Shown: positions 25,571 to 33,871, counted from the first letter of the stretch. The stretch: 64,000 bases of DNA from Candidatus Altarchaeales archaeon (GCA_014727915.1 WJMO01000011.1:21466-85465); one strand, 5' to 3'. Translations and numbers: made by a program. The notes: generated by a model not told the origin, from the sequence alone.

Positions 25571-26461
25571 TTTCGTTCCACATCACCCCAAGGCGGCAGC
25601 GGAGAAATATACTATTATCACCCTGACCATCTTGGTTCAACTGTTGTGGTTAGTGACAGTGACGGTAATTTAGAAGAGAGAATTTCATATCAGCCTTATG
25701 GGTTACCCCGTCAAGATAGCGAAGAATTGTATCAGTTCACCAGTCAGGAGTGGCAATCTGATTTAGGCTTCTATGATTATGGAGCAAGACAATACAACCC
25801 AACCCTTAGGAGGTTCATGCAACCCGACAACATAATACCAGACTACTACAACCCACAAAGCCTAAACCGGTATTCCTATGTGGTAAATAATCCACTACTA
25901 TATGTTGATCCAACAGGCGAGATTGGGATTTCTACTGATGTTTATATCAATGTTGGATTAGTAAAAGGGTTTTCATTTTCGGTTGGAAATGTATATGCTA
26001 TATCTGATTCTGGAGAACCATCATCAGGAAAGACCATGTCCTTCAGTGGGGGTGACTCTTCGCCAACGGGGGCAGTAGGTATAAGAGTGACTTTTCATCC
26101 AAATATGCAAGATGTATCAGACAAGGCTGGATACTCAAATGAGGCTTTAGCTGATGCTAATCCCTTTACTATAGGTCCTGTTCCAATAACTGGTGGATAT
26201 GGTCAGAGTTGGGAAAGTCAAGGAGAAGCTGATGGATTGTTTTGTGTTGATAATACTATTCCTTCTTATGATAAAAATAGCAATAATGATCATTTCCTTA
26301 CACTTGCCGTTGATACTAATACATTCCTGCCAGTGTCAGTAGGGACATATGAAACCTATACAGTGGTTATTGAAGATCCTTCACTTGATAATCCCACAAC
26401 CCAAATTCATGATCCTGGTCCAGCTTTTAAACAAGAGGGGGGAGGTGGTGGTGCTGGATAA
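25571..26461 (+). pseudogene. RHS tip cassette 3: RHS core + variable C-terminus
   Basis: The frame opens immediately after the cassette 2 membrane protein stop (FRSTSPQGGSGEIYYYHPDHL...), runs through the complete RHS core (LGFYDYGARQYNPTLRRFM, NRYSYVVNNPLLYVDPTGE) and ends in a ~180-aa Gly/Ser-rich tip (MSFSGGDSSPTGAVGI, FHPNMQDVSDKAGYSNE, GGYGQSWESQGEADG). The first start codon inside is a GTG at 25646. No secretion signal. The tip shares a faint pattern with that of cassette 2 (FPNYQEM... versus FHPNMQDV...), suggesting one diversified toxin family. Confidence 0.75.
25592..25695 (+). repeat. 104-bp perfect direct repeat, copy 2
   Basis: Identical to 22876-22979 over all 104 bases. The copies are 2716 bp apart, so recombination between them would delete or duplicate exactly cassettes 1-2 with their membrane-protein genes and keep the reading frame. 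Confidence 0.9.
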
Positions 26462-26509
26462 AAAGAAATTAGTTAATATGATATTAAATGAATATGATAT
26501 GTGATTGCC

Positions 26510-26833
26510 ATGAACTATTTATATATGATTTTTGATGCATTTTTTTATGTATTAATATTATGTGGTTTTATCCTTTTCTTCTATTCTCATTATCTAATAC
26601 TGCAAGTGATATTCTATTCTTATAAAAAGAAGAATAAATTAAATTTTTTATCAGAAAAACTAGCACCTTATTGGATATACCCCTGGTTATTGCGAAATGA
26701 TCCAAACGACGACGAATATACGTTAAATATGAAAAATAAAATTAGATTGTCTTTTCTATCCATGTTAATTATCTGTTTGTTATGCTTTTTTCTAATCCCA
26801 TTTTTCAAATATAAATATTATGAATTATTCTAA
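26510..26833 (+). CDS. Two/three-TM membrane protein, putative immunity for cassette 3
   Basis: 107 aa from the ATG at 26510 (a GTG at 26501 is in frame). TM segments at about 9-35 and 80-98. The centre and second TM align with the cassette 2 protein (DPNDDEYTLNMKNKIRLSFL). Extremely AT-rich, Lys/Phe/Ile-rich. Placed 48 bp after the cassette 3 tip. No catalytic motif. Confidence 0.68.
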   Translation: MNYLYMIFDAFFYVLILCGFILFFYSHYLILQVIFYSYKKKNKLNFLSEKLAPYWIYPWLLRNDPNDDEYTLNMKNKIRLSFLSMLIICLLCFFLIPFFKYKYYELF

Positions 26834-26904
26834 TTATCGCCCAATTACATGAGAGAGATTCGTTTTGTCCCTCCCGGTCTGATATATGTCCTATCATTTT
26901 TGAG

Positions 26905-26985
26905 GTATATTATTATCACCCTGATCACTTAGGAAGCACAGTAGTGGTTTCTGACAGTGATGGTAATTTGCATGAGAGGATATAA
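26905..26985 (+). pseudogene. RHS core scrap (cassette 4)
   Basis: 27 codons reading VYYYHPDHLGSTVVVSDSDG, then NLHERI and a TAA. Same part of the RHS core as the 104-bp repeat but with synonymous and non-synonymous differences, so an older copy. Stops just where the core would continue; no tip follows. Confidence 0.8.
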
Positions 26986-27047
26986 TACCTGCCTTTTTGG
27001 GGGTTTTTTTGTGATAGCTTTTCATTTTTATACATATGTTGTATGTA

Positions 27048-27058
27048 TATTATACATA
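27048..27058 (+). promoter_or_regulatory. TATA box of the RHH/RelE operon
   Basis: TATTATACATA, about 29 bp before the ATG at 27082; inside a locally palindromic ATACATATGTTGTATGTAT stretch (27031-27049) that could also be the antitoxin's operator. Confidence 0.45.
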
Positions 27059-27081
27059 TCATCATTTTTGGGTGTTTTGTG

Positions 27082-27339
27082 ATGGAGAGTGTTAGGGTTA
27101 ATGTGTTGCTTCCGGAGAAGCTTTTGAGGGAGTCTAAAAGTCTTGTGGAGAAGGGTTATTTCAGTAATTTCAGCGAGATTGTCCGGGAGAGCCTTAGACG
27201 GGAGATAATTAACTACAAGATTGGGCTGGGTGAGTTGACAGAGAAAGACCTGGAATTGCTTGAATGGGTAAGGCATGAGAAAGCCGCGGGCAATATACTG
27301 TCTGAAAAGGATATGGCAAAACATGGTCTCAAAGTTTGA
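27082..27339 (+). CDS. Ribbon-helix-helix antitoxin
   Basis: 85 aa. The N-terminal strand ESVRVNVLLPEKLLRE and helix FSNFSEIVRESLRREI are the RHH/CopG DNA-binding fold; the C-terminal part (KDLELLEWVRHEKAAG) should bind the toxin. Start chosen at 27082 (first residue of the RHH strand, promoter at the right distance). Its 3' end overlaps the RelE-like gene by 17 bp, the usual layout of a toxin-antitoxin operon, with autorepression expected at the palindromic promoter. Confidence 0.85.
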   Translation: MESVRVNVLLPEKLLRESKSLVEKGYFSNFSEIVRESLRREIINYKIGLGELTEKDLELLEWVRHEKAAGNILSEKDMAKHGLKV

Positions 27340-27628
27340 ACTATGTTACTCCCGATTCTTTGAAACGCAGTGGCTCGGCTTCGACGAAAAAACCAGATCG
27401 ATAATCAAAGACAGGTTAAAGCTCATCAAACAGAACCCCCTCCGATACGACACCCTCAAAGGATACACGAGAGTCCGGAAACTGAAGTTATCCCTTGAAG
27501 GAAAATACCAACGGCTACTCTACGCACTCCACATGCCCAAAACAAACCATATACTCATCCTAGGTGTATTCGACAGAGATAAAGGCTACCAAGAATTCGA
27601 AAGAAAATTCATAAAACTCAAAAAATAA
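27323..27628 (+). CDS. RelE/ParE-superfamily toxin
   Basis: 101 aa from the ATG at 27323. FFETQWLGFDEKTRSIIKDRLKLI, then GYTRVRKLKLSLEGKYQRLLYALH and the final strands ILILGVFDRDKGYQEFERK give the RelE/HigB/YoeB fold. Expected to cut mRNA on the ribosome or, if ParE-like, to hit gyrase; catalytic assignment not possible by eye. Lies between two RHS scraps, so it is part of the island or helped to stabilise it. Confidence 0.82.
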   Translation: MVSKFELCYSRFFETQWLGFDEKTRSIIKDRLKLIKQNPLRYDTLKGYTRVRKLKLSLEGKYQRLLYALHMPKTNHILILGVFDRDKGYQEFERKFIKLKK

Positions 27629-27633
27629 AAACA

Positions 27634-27720
27634 CACTCCAAGCCCCCAGGGCGGCAGCGGTGAAATATACTACCACCCCCCCAACCACCTAGGCTCAACG
27701 GCTGTTGTTAGTGACAGTAG
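27634..27720 (+). pseudogene. RHS core scrap (cassette 5)
   Basis: Reads TPSPQGGSGEIYYHPPNHLGS, then TAVVSDSS. The leading ACTCCAAGCCC...GGCGGCAGCGG matches cassette 1 at 22857-22885. RHS similarity stops at GACAGTAG and AT-rich non-coding DNA runs to hom. It marks the right end of the island. Confidence 0.75.
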
Positions 27721-27795
27721 TTTTCAGAGAGATTTTAAGATATTCAAAATAATTATTAGAATTTTATAAACTATTTTAACTTTTCTTTGAATAGT

Positions 27796-28770
27796 TTATG
27801 TTTTTTCTGCGATGGCGTTTATGTCGCTCATGATTGCGCTGCTGGTTTCTCGGGGTCCGGCTCCTGCTCCGATCAGGGTTATCTCTCCGGCGACGTCTGT
27901 GTCGACTAATACTGCGTTCAGGCTGCCGCCCACGTTCAGTGGGTGGTCCAGTGGCACCAGCCGGGGGCTCACCTCCTTCGCGGCAATATCCCCCACGAGT
28001 TTGATGGTGTACCCGTGTTCCTTCGCCAAGTCCACCGCCTCAGGTGTCACGCCGGTTATCCCAACCACCTTCAAATCCTTGAACTTCACATCCATCCCCA
28101 GCGAGTTAGCCAAGATAACGACCTTGGCGGCGGAATCGATGCCCTCGATGTCATAGGTCGGGTCCGTCTCCGCCAAACCCAACGTCTGAGCCTCCAACAG
28201 CGCAGCCTTGAAATCAACGCCCTCCTCCAGCATCTTCGTAAGTATGAAGTTGGTCGTCCCATTCAAGATGCCATAGACGTTCCTCGCCTTGTTACTCTTC
28301 AACTCCCGGTCCAACGTGTTAAGAACAGGGATCGCACCCCCAACGGTAGCCTCGAACTTCAACATCACACCATTATCCTCGGCCAATTTCACCAGCTCAC
28401 CGTAGGCCACCACCAACGGACTCTTATTGGATGTGACAACGTGCTTCCCCGACTCCAACGCAGCCCGGATATGCTTCAAACCCGGCTCCCCAGATTTGAT
28501 GTCGCCGGGCGTCAATTCCACAACGATGTCAGCGTCAACTTCATTAATCACATCCAATGTCTTCCGCTTGCCCCACCGGGGCTTCTCCTTCAGCAGCCTC
28601 TTCAAGTCAACGCCACTTTCATCCACGATGCAGCCGCTGTACTCGCAGACGGCCACGACCTTCACGTCCAAACCCCCCTTCTTCAAAGAGCTTCTCTTCT
28701 CAGCCAAGGTCTCCACCAATCCCCTGCCGATGTTCCCGTAGCCCACGATTACCAGGCGCAACACTTTCAT
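27796..28770 (-). CDS. hom: Homoserine dehydrogenase
   Basis: 324 aa. Reduces aspartate semialdehyde to homoserine (Thr/Met/Ile branch). Rossmann start VIVGYGNIGRGLVETLAE; NKSPLVVAYGELVKLAE; the catalytic-domain motif EATVGGAIPVLNTL and GILNGTTNFILTKMLE are canonical. No C-terminal ACT domain, but the ACT protein encoded immediately upstream (4-bp ATGA overlap) supplies one in trans. Confidence 0.96.
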   Translation of the reverse strand: MKVLRLVIVGYGNIGRGLVETLAEKRSSLKKGGLDVKVVAVCEYSGCIVDESGVDLKRLLKEKPRWGKRKTLDVINEVDADIVVELTPGDIKSGEPGLKHIRAALESGKHVVTSNKSPLVVAYGELVKLAEDNGVMLKFEATVGGAIPVLNTLDRELKSNKARNVYGILNGTTNFILTKMLEEGVDFKAALLEAQTLGLAETDPTYDIEGIDSAAKVVILANSLGMDVKFKDLKVVGITGVTPEAVDLAKEHGYTIKLVGDIAAKEVSPRLVPLDHPLNVGGSLNAVLVDTDVAGEITLIGAGAGPRETSSAIMSDINAIAEKT

Positions 28771-29261
28771 GCCGCCACCTCGTTTATGAACAGGAACCTC
28801 TTCTCCCGGCAGATGGTCTGGATCACGTCCATCAGCTTACCATGCTTGTTGTCGTCCACGTCCACCTCCATCAGCACAGCGGACTCCGCCTCTGGGTCTG
28901 TCATCCGAACGTCCACGTCACGGACCAGCCCCAACTCGTTGATCCGGTCGATGGTGTCCTGGATGTCGTTGTCGATCACGTGACCCACGAAGATGAACGA
29001 CAGGCTCCTCTTCTTATAGTACCTGTGACCCTCGACGCGAACGTCCCTGACCCTCACCTTCTCCTTCTTCAACGCGCCGAGGATCCTCGACAGCGACTCC
29101 TGGTCCCGGACCTTGAACACAACATCCACTCCCACAAGGCCCTTGCTTCCCCGGGAATGGAGCACGCTGACTATGTTACCCCCGTTCGCGGAGATGGGCT
29201 CCAACGCCCTCACCAGCATCCCAGGAACGTCCCTGAGACCAAGACTCACGTCAACCCGCAT
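28767..29261 (-). CDS. ACT-domain regulatory protein paired with homoserine dehydrogenase
   Basis: 164 aa, two ACT-like domains. Residues 1-75: DVSLGLRDVPGMLVRALEPISANGGNI, a classical ACT start with the ligand-binding Gly/Asn turn. Residues 80-160: a second beta-alpha-beta unit. It shares its start/stop with hom (ATGA), so it probably senses an amino acid such as threonine and controls Hom. Divergent from topA with 49 bp between. Confidence 0.85.
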   Translation of the reverse strand: MRVDVSLGLRDVPGMLVRALEPISANGGNIVSVLHSRGSKGLVGVDVVFKVRDQESLSRILGALKKEKVRVRDVRVEGHRYYKKRSLSFIFVGHVIDNDIQDTIDRINELGLVRDVDVRMTDPEAESAVLMEVDVDDNKHGKLMDVIQTICREKRFLFINEVAA

Positions 29262-29276
29262 TCTAACCCCTGGATA

Positions 29277-29285
29277 TTTATTATC
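29277..29285. promoter_or_regulatory. TATA element between the ACT gene and topA
   Basis: TTTATTATC on the plus strand, about 29 bp before the topA ATG; the reverse complement GATAATAAA is about 20 bp from the ACT start. The two genes share this 49-bp intergenic region. Confidence 0.45.
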
Positions 29286-29310
29286 CCGTCTACCCTAAAA
29301 AGAACCCACG

Positions 29311-31335
29311 ATGCGCACTTTAGTGGTTACGGAGAAGCCCAACGTCGCGGAGAGGATAGCCAACAGCCTCGGCAAGGCAACGAGGAAAACACACGGGGGA
29401 GTCGCATACTACGAGGTCGGCGACACCGTCGTCGCCCCCGCAGTCGGCCACATATACGGGCTCAGGGAGAGGAAAAGCAAAGGCTGGGTGTATCCGGTCT
29501 TCGACATAGAATGGGCGCCCTCCTACTCCATCAACAAGAGCAGCGCATTCACCAAGAAGTACCTGAACAACATCAAGCACCTGAGCAAAGACTGCCAGAG
29601 GTTCATCAACGCCTGCGACTACGACGTCGAAGGAGAGGTCATAGGATACAACGTGATCAAACACGCATGCGGGGCTGATCCCCTGTCCGAGAAGGTCCGG
29701 AGGGTGAAGTACTCGACCCTCACAAAGGACTCGATACTCAAGGCCTTCGAGAAGATCGGGCCCATCGACAAGGGGCTCGCCGACGCAGGCCTGGCGAGGC
29801 ACAGCCTCGACTGGTACTGGGGTATCAACCTCTCACGGGCGCTGAGCAACGCGGCCCGCAGCGCCAAACGATACGCCACATTGAGCATCGGCCGCGTGCA
29901 GGGGCCCACGTTGAAGGTGCTGGCGAAGAGGGAGCGGAGCATACAAGCCTTCAAGCCGGAGACATACTGGCAGGTGGAGATGCAATGCCGCAAGGAGACT
30001 GACTTCACCAGCATGCACGAAGCCGACAAGTTCAGCGAACAGGAGAAGGCCGACGCGGTCAAGGAGAAATGCGGCGACAAGGCCAGGGTCTCGGACGTGC
30101 AGAGCAGGAAGTACAAGCAGACACCCCCCTACCCCTTCGACCTCACCACATTGCAGACGGAAGCCTACAAGCACCTCAACATCGACCCCAGGCGGACGTT
30201 GGAGATAGCCCAGAGCCTGTACACCAACGCGTACATCAGCTACCCGAGGACCAGCAGCCAGCAGATACCGGAGGACATAGACTGCCGGAAGATAATAACC
30301 GACTTGAAGAGGCAGGGCGACTACGGAGTATTATGCGAGAAGCTGCTGGAGAAGAAGAAATTGAAGCCCACCAACGGGAAGAAGAAGGACCCAGCCCACC
30401 CCGCAATACATCCGACGGGCGAGATGCCCGCCAGGCTGGACGCACAACACAAGAGAGTATACGACCTCGTAACAAGGAGGTTCCTCGCATCATTCGGCGA
30501 GCACGCGGTAAGGCAGAGCGTATCCGTGAAACTGGACAACAACGGAGAAACATTCATCGCCAAGGGCAACACCACCGTCGAGAAGGGCTGGCACACATAC
30601 TACGGCCCCTACGCCAAGTTCGAGGAGAACCTCCTCCCGGTTCTTGAGAAAGGCGACGACGTCGACGTCAGGGACGTGCTAGTCCATGAGAAGGAGACCA
30701 AACCCCCGAAGAGGTTCACCCCCGCGTCGATCATAAAGGAGATGGAGAAGCGGAACATCGGAACCAAGGCGACGAGGTCGCAGATCGTGGACATACTATT
30801 CCGCCGCGGATACCTCCACGGGAAGACGATAGAAGTAACCAAGCTCGGCTTGTCAGTGGTGGACGCCCTTAACAAGTACTGCCCGGAGGTGCTGAGCGAC
30901 AAGCTCACCCGGAAGTTCGAGGAGGACATGGAGCAGATACAGGAGGGCAAGCTCACATCCGAGGAAGTCATAGACGATGGGCGCAGGACGTTGGAGAATA
31001 TACTCGCCGAGTTCAAGGAGAACGAGCTGAAGATCGGCACCGCACTCGCCGACAGCATACTCGAGGCGAAGAGGCGGGCGAGCAGCCTCGGACCCTGCCC
31101 AGTCTGCAAGAACGACCTGGTAGTCCGGAAATCACGGTACGGGGGGCATTTCATAGGATGCACGGGATACCCCAAGTGCACCCACACCTGGCCCCTGCCC
31201 AAAGACCCCGTTAAGAAGATCGGCGAGTGCAAGCACTGCGGGTATGCGATGATGATAGTCATGCCCAAGGGCAAACGCAAATGGAGCTTCTGCGTCAACC
31301 AGGCCTGCCCCGGGAAAAAGAAGAAAACGAGATGA
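29311..31335 (+). CDS. topA: DNA topoisomerase I (type IA)
   Basis: 674 aa. Relaxes negative supercoils by single-strand passage. TOPRIM start TLVVTEKPNVAERIANSLG; DYDVEGEVIGYN is the acidic metal motif; the active-site tyrosine is Y311 in ISYPRTSSQ. ALSNAARSAKRYATLSIGRVQGP and FTPASIIKEMEKRNIGTKATR are conserved. The C-terminus has two zinc ribbons (CPVCK...CTGYPKC and CKHCG...CVNQAC). Typical archaeal length. Confidence 0.97.
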   Translation: MRTLVVTEKPNVAERIANSLGKATRKTHGGVAYYEVGDTVVAPAVGHIYGLRERKSKGWVYPVFDIEWAPSYSINKSSAFTKKYLNNIKHLSKDCQRFINACDYDVEGEVIGYNVIKHACGADPLSEKVRRVKYSTLTKDSILKAFEKIGPIDKGLADAGLARHSLDWYWGINLSRALSNAARSAKRYATLSIGRVQGPTLKVLAKRERSIQAFKPETYWQVEMQCRKETDFTSMHEADKFSEQEKADAVKEKCGDKARVSDVQSRKYKQTPPYPFDLTTLQTEAYKHLNIDPRRTLEIAQSLYTNAYISYPRTSSQQIPEDIDCRKIITDLKRQGDYGVLCEKLLEKKKLKPTNGKKKDPAHPAIHPTGEMPARLDAQHKRVYDLVTRRFLASFGEHAVRQSVSVKLDNNGETFIAKGNTTVEKGWHTYYGPYAKFEENLLPVLEKGDDVDVRDVLVHEKETKPPKRFTPASIIKEMEKRNIGTKATRSQIVDILFRRGYLHGKTIEVTKLGLSVVDALNKYCPEVLSDKLTRKFEEDMEQIQEGKLTSEEVIDDGRRTLENILAEFKENELKIGTALADSILEAKRRASSLGPCPVCKNDLVVRKSRYGGHFIGCTGYPKCTHTWPLPKDPVKKIGECKHCGYAMMIVMPKGKRKWSFCVNQACPGKKKKTR

Positions 31336-31337
31336 TG

Positions 31338-32513
31338 CTATCCCCGCTCCATGTCGTCGATCCTTCTCAGATACTCGCGGGCAAGTGAATTGGACGGGTC
31401 CAGCTTCAGAGCTTCGCTGAAGTGCTTTCTCGCGCCATCAAAGTCGTCGATGTTCCCCAGGAAAGAACCGTAGTTGAACTGCGCGTATGGGTTTCGGGGG
31501 TTCAGCTCCACAGCCCGCCGATAATGTCGTCCAGCCATCTCCAGGCCCTCATGGGTCTCCCTCTCAGTCAATATATTGCCGTATATTATGTGCGCGTCAG
31601 CAGACTTGGGATTCAGTTCCAGCGCCCTTCTGACATGCTCCTCGGCCTTATCGGATTCGCCGCAGTTAAACAGCAGATTAGCGAAGTTCTCATGGGTTAG
31701 GTAGGATTTCGGGTCCAACTCCAAAGCCCTCTCATACTCTCTCTTAGCCTCTGCTGCCTGGTTGAACTGGCTTAGGAGGAGTCCCAGGCTTTCATGAGCC
31801 CTCGCATCCGCGGCGTCAGCGCTCATCCGCACAGGGTCGGCCTGCATAAGCTCGGCTATCGACCCGCCTTCACGCAGCTTATACGCCAGATGCCGTGTTA
31901 TCAAACCACTCTCAGCATCAACCGCCCTAACCCATCTGTCAACGGACAACAGCGAACCATATAGGGCGTCGGAGACGAGGAAGCTGTTCCCTGCCTTGAC
32001 GACTGCGACCATATGGGCTGGGATATCCATCACTCCGGCTTCAAAGCCCACAGTGGACGCGATCTTGGTGAAGATCTGGCTGTGGTGGATGCAGTCAACG
32101 GCGTCGACTTTCGGGTTGCCCGGGAGATGGCCGAATGCGTTCTTGAACTCGCGCGCCTTCTCAACCCTCCCCTCCCCGCAATGTCTGATGTTGAAGCGTG
32201 AGACAACCCGGGGGTATCCGCTCCTGACCTCCCGGTGGATGTGGCATGCGATCTCAACCTCGGCTTCCATCTGCTCCCGGGGCGAGAGTTCCTGGTACCA
32301 TCTTTCGTTCCTGAAGCTCCTATCCGGGAGAGTCCTCAACACTGTTCTATCAGGCAGCTCGACATCAACGGCATCTCCTCTGCCCCTCTCGATCCCTTCA
32401 CGGCTGTAATCCCCTATAAGGTCGGTGATGCCCGACAGTAGGCCCTGTTTGGTCTGGTTCTCCCGAAGATCCGGCAAAGCGCTCTCAACCGGCCGGCCGG
32501 AAACAACTTTCAT
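31338..32513 (-). CDS. Transglutaminase-like domain fused to TPR repeats
   Basis: 391 aa, cytoplasmic (no signal). Residues ~85-200 fit a transglutaminase/papain-like fold: nucleophile C141 in DAVDCIHHSQIFTKIAS, H167 in DIPAHMVAVV, D182 in FLVSDALYG, the Cys-His-Asp order and spacing of that superfamily. Residues ~230-385 hold four TPR units (AKREYERALELDPKS, AEEHVRRALELNPKS, AGRHYRRAVELNPRN, ARKHFSEALKLDPSN). The combination suggests a TPR-guided protease or crosslinking enzyme; substrate unknown. Converges on topA with a 2-bp gap. Confidence 0.75.
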   Translation of the reverse strand: MKVVSGRPVESALPDLRENQTKQGLLSGITDLIGDYSREGIERGRGDAVDVELPDRTVLRTLPDRSFRNERWYQELSPREQMEAEVEIACHIHREVRSGYPRVVSRFNIRHCGEGRVEKAREFKNAFGHLPGNPKVDAVDCIHHSQIFTKIASTVGFEAGVMDIPAHMVAVVKAGNSFLVSDALYGSLLSVDRWVRAVDAESGLITRHLAYKLREGGSIAELMQADPVRMSADAADARAHESLGLLLSQFNQAAEAKREYERALELDPKSYLTHENFANLLFNCGESDKAEEHVRRALELNPKSADAHIIYGNILTERETHEGLEMAGRHYRRAVELNPRNPYAQFNYGSFLGNIDDFDGARKHFSEALKLDPSNSLAREYLRRIDDMERG

Positions 32514-32550
32514 CGCATTAACAAATCAGGAAACGCGCGAATTAAAGCGT

Positions 32551-32784
32551 TCACGTGTTCAGCGGGTCTGTCAGCTCAACGGTGGTCGGGTTCTTCCGGT
32601 ATATGACTCCCCGCTCCTGCAGCACCTTTATGGCCTTGCTGATCTCGTCCTTTTCGATGCCGTGCCACATGAGCTGCTCCTCGAGGAACCTGACCTTAGC
32701 AGTCTTGAGCTCGCTCATCAGCTCGCAGATTAAAAGCTTGCAATCCAATGCCAACCACCGGAACATAGTATTCGACAAACTCAT
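32551..32784 (-). CDS. Small winged-helix protein
   Basis: 77 aa if started at the ATG at 32784, which is 25 bp from a TATA-like TATTATC; a start at 32718 (55 aa) is the alternative. The last 55 residues form a winged helix: ELKTAKVRFLEEQLMWHG, the recognition-helix region EKDEISKAIKVLQERGVIY and the wing RKNPTTVELT. Probably DNA-binding or a protein-contact module. Divergent from nurA. Confidence 0.6.
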   Translation of the reverse strand: MSLSNTMFRWLALDCKLLICELMSELKTAKVRFLEEQLMWHGIEKDEISKAIKVLQERGVIYRKNPTTVELTDPLNT

Positions 32785-32828
32785 TAAAAAGCTTGACATC
32801 AATTTGATAATAGATTAAAGAAGATAGG

Positions 32829-33845
32829 ATGCGGCATTATGGTTTGTGGCTGGACAAGTACAGCAGGCGGCGGGCGCAGATACTCAACACCTGGGCGGGC
32901 CTGTCAACCAACATAGCGGAGTTCAAGGCCAGGATACCCGCTGATGACCTGTTCCAGGAGGTCGTGGACGCTGGGGACGTGACCATGCGAACGGCCTTCG
33001 TCGACGGCGGCGAGGGCATAAGGGAGCTCATCGGGCTGGGAGTGTACTTCATCCGCGCCTCCGGGCTGGTATTGTCCGACCGGGAGGAGGGGGAGCTGTT
33101 CGTCCGCGACCTGGACATGAACGTCATAGACTACGACGACCACGTGAAGGAGAGGGTCGAGCTGCTCAGGGAGGGGATGGAATTCGACGTCGCCATAAAG
33201 TGCATCGAAGACCACCACCCCCAGATGATGTTCCTCGACGGCTCCCTCTACGTCAAAGCACGGCGTAAACCCATAAAAACCCCGGAATACGAGCTTTACA
33301 GGAAGAAGATAGTTCGTCTCCTGAAGCTGGCCCGCAGGGAGGGCGTGAGGCTTGTGGGGGTCTCCGAGGACAGCAAGAGCAGGATGCTCAGCAAGCACCT
33401 GTCCGCCGAGTACCAGGTCAGGTTCCCCAAGTTCATGACCGACTCCTCCATATTAAGGGTGCTCGCCGGCGACACAGTATACCGTACCAGGGAGTTCATA
33501 CCCCAGAGCAAGTTCGAAGCCGACGACAGGATAGAGGACTCCCTAGTCGCAGGGTTCCCCACCGCCTACATACAGCCCACCAAACTCTCCAATCCGCTCC
33601 GCGTTGACGTCCCGGACTGGGAGAAAGACCTGTCTGAAGTGCTGTCTGTGATAGCTTCTCTGAGCAGGGGTTCACGCCATTTCGGATACCCCCTGCCATT
33701 GTACCTCGCCCACTTGGACGCTCACATCGCAAGCGCCCAGATGGACTGGACCGTACGGCAGATAGTCAACTACCTCAGCAAGAGGGATTCCATACTCGGC
33801 GGGGCGGTTCTGAAGTCCACTAGGAGGACGAACAGGCCCGAGTGA
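32829..33845 (+). CDS. nurA: NurA 5'-3' nuclease
   Basis: 338 aa. RNase H-like nuclease acting with the HerA helicase and Mre11-Rad50 in end resection. Acidic metal-binding motifs: TAFVDGGEGIREL, MMFLDGSLYVKA and the C-terminal LPLYLAHLDAHI; LVGVSEDSKSRML is the conserved middle. Length typical. HerA, Mre11 and Rad50 are not in the window, although these are often neighbours. Confidence 0.88.
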   Translation: MRHYGLWLDKYSRRRAQILNTWAGLSTNIAEFKARIPADDLFQEVVDAGDVTMRTAFVDGGEGIRELIGLGVYFIRASGLVLSDREEGELFVRDLDMNVIDYDDHVKERVELLREGMEFDVAIKCIEDHHPQMMFLDGSLYVKARRKPIKTPEYELYRKKIVRLLKLARREGVRLVGVSEDSKSRMLSKHLSAEYQVRFPKFMTDSSILRVLAGDTVYRTREFIPQSKFEADDRIEDSLVAGFPTAYIQPTKLSNPLRVDVPDWEKDLSEVLSVIASLSRGSRHFGYPLPLYLAHLDAHIASAQMDWTVRQIVNYLSKRDSILGGAVLKSTRRTNRPE

Positions 33846-33871
33846 AAAACCCGTTATTTATAGAAAAATAA

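Larger units (their letters stand above)
22578..27720 (+). other. AT-rich RHS tip-cassette island
   Basis: Between larA and hom, base composition drops sharply. The block holds five RHS-core fragments in the same orientation, each either followed by a different C-terminal domain and a small membrane protein or reduced to a scrap, plus one toxin-antitoxin pair. No full-length RHS gene, signal peptide or strong promoter is present, so it looks like a silent store of RHS 3' ends. No transposase or integrase is seen. Flanking genes are intact housekeeping genes. Confidence 0.75.

Noticed and set aside
22578..27720. RHS island as a transposon or integrated virus
   Set aside because: No transposase, integrase, terminal inverted repeats or target duplication found; tandem RHS tips explain the structure.
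27943..29678. Long plus-strand frames across hom and the ACT gene (346 and 373 codons)
   Set aside because: Antisense to two well-supported overlapping genes; composition is His/Arg/Pro-rich as expected for shadows.
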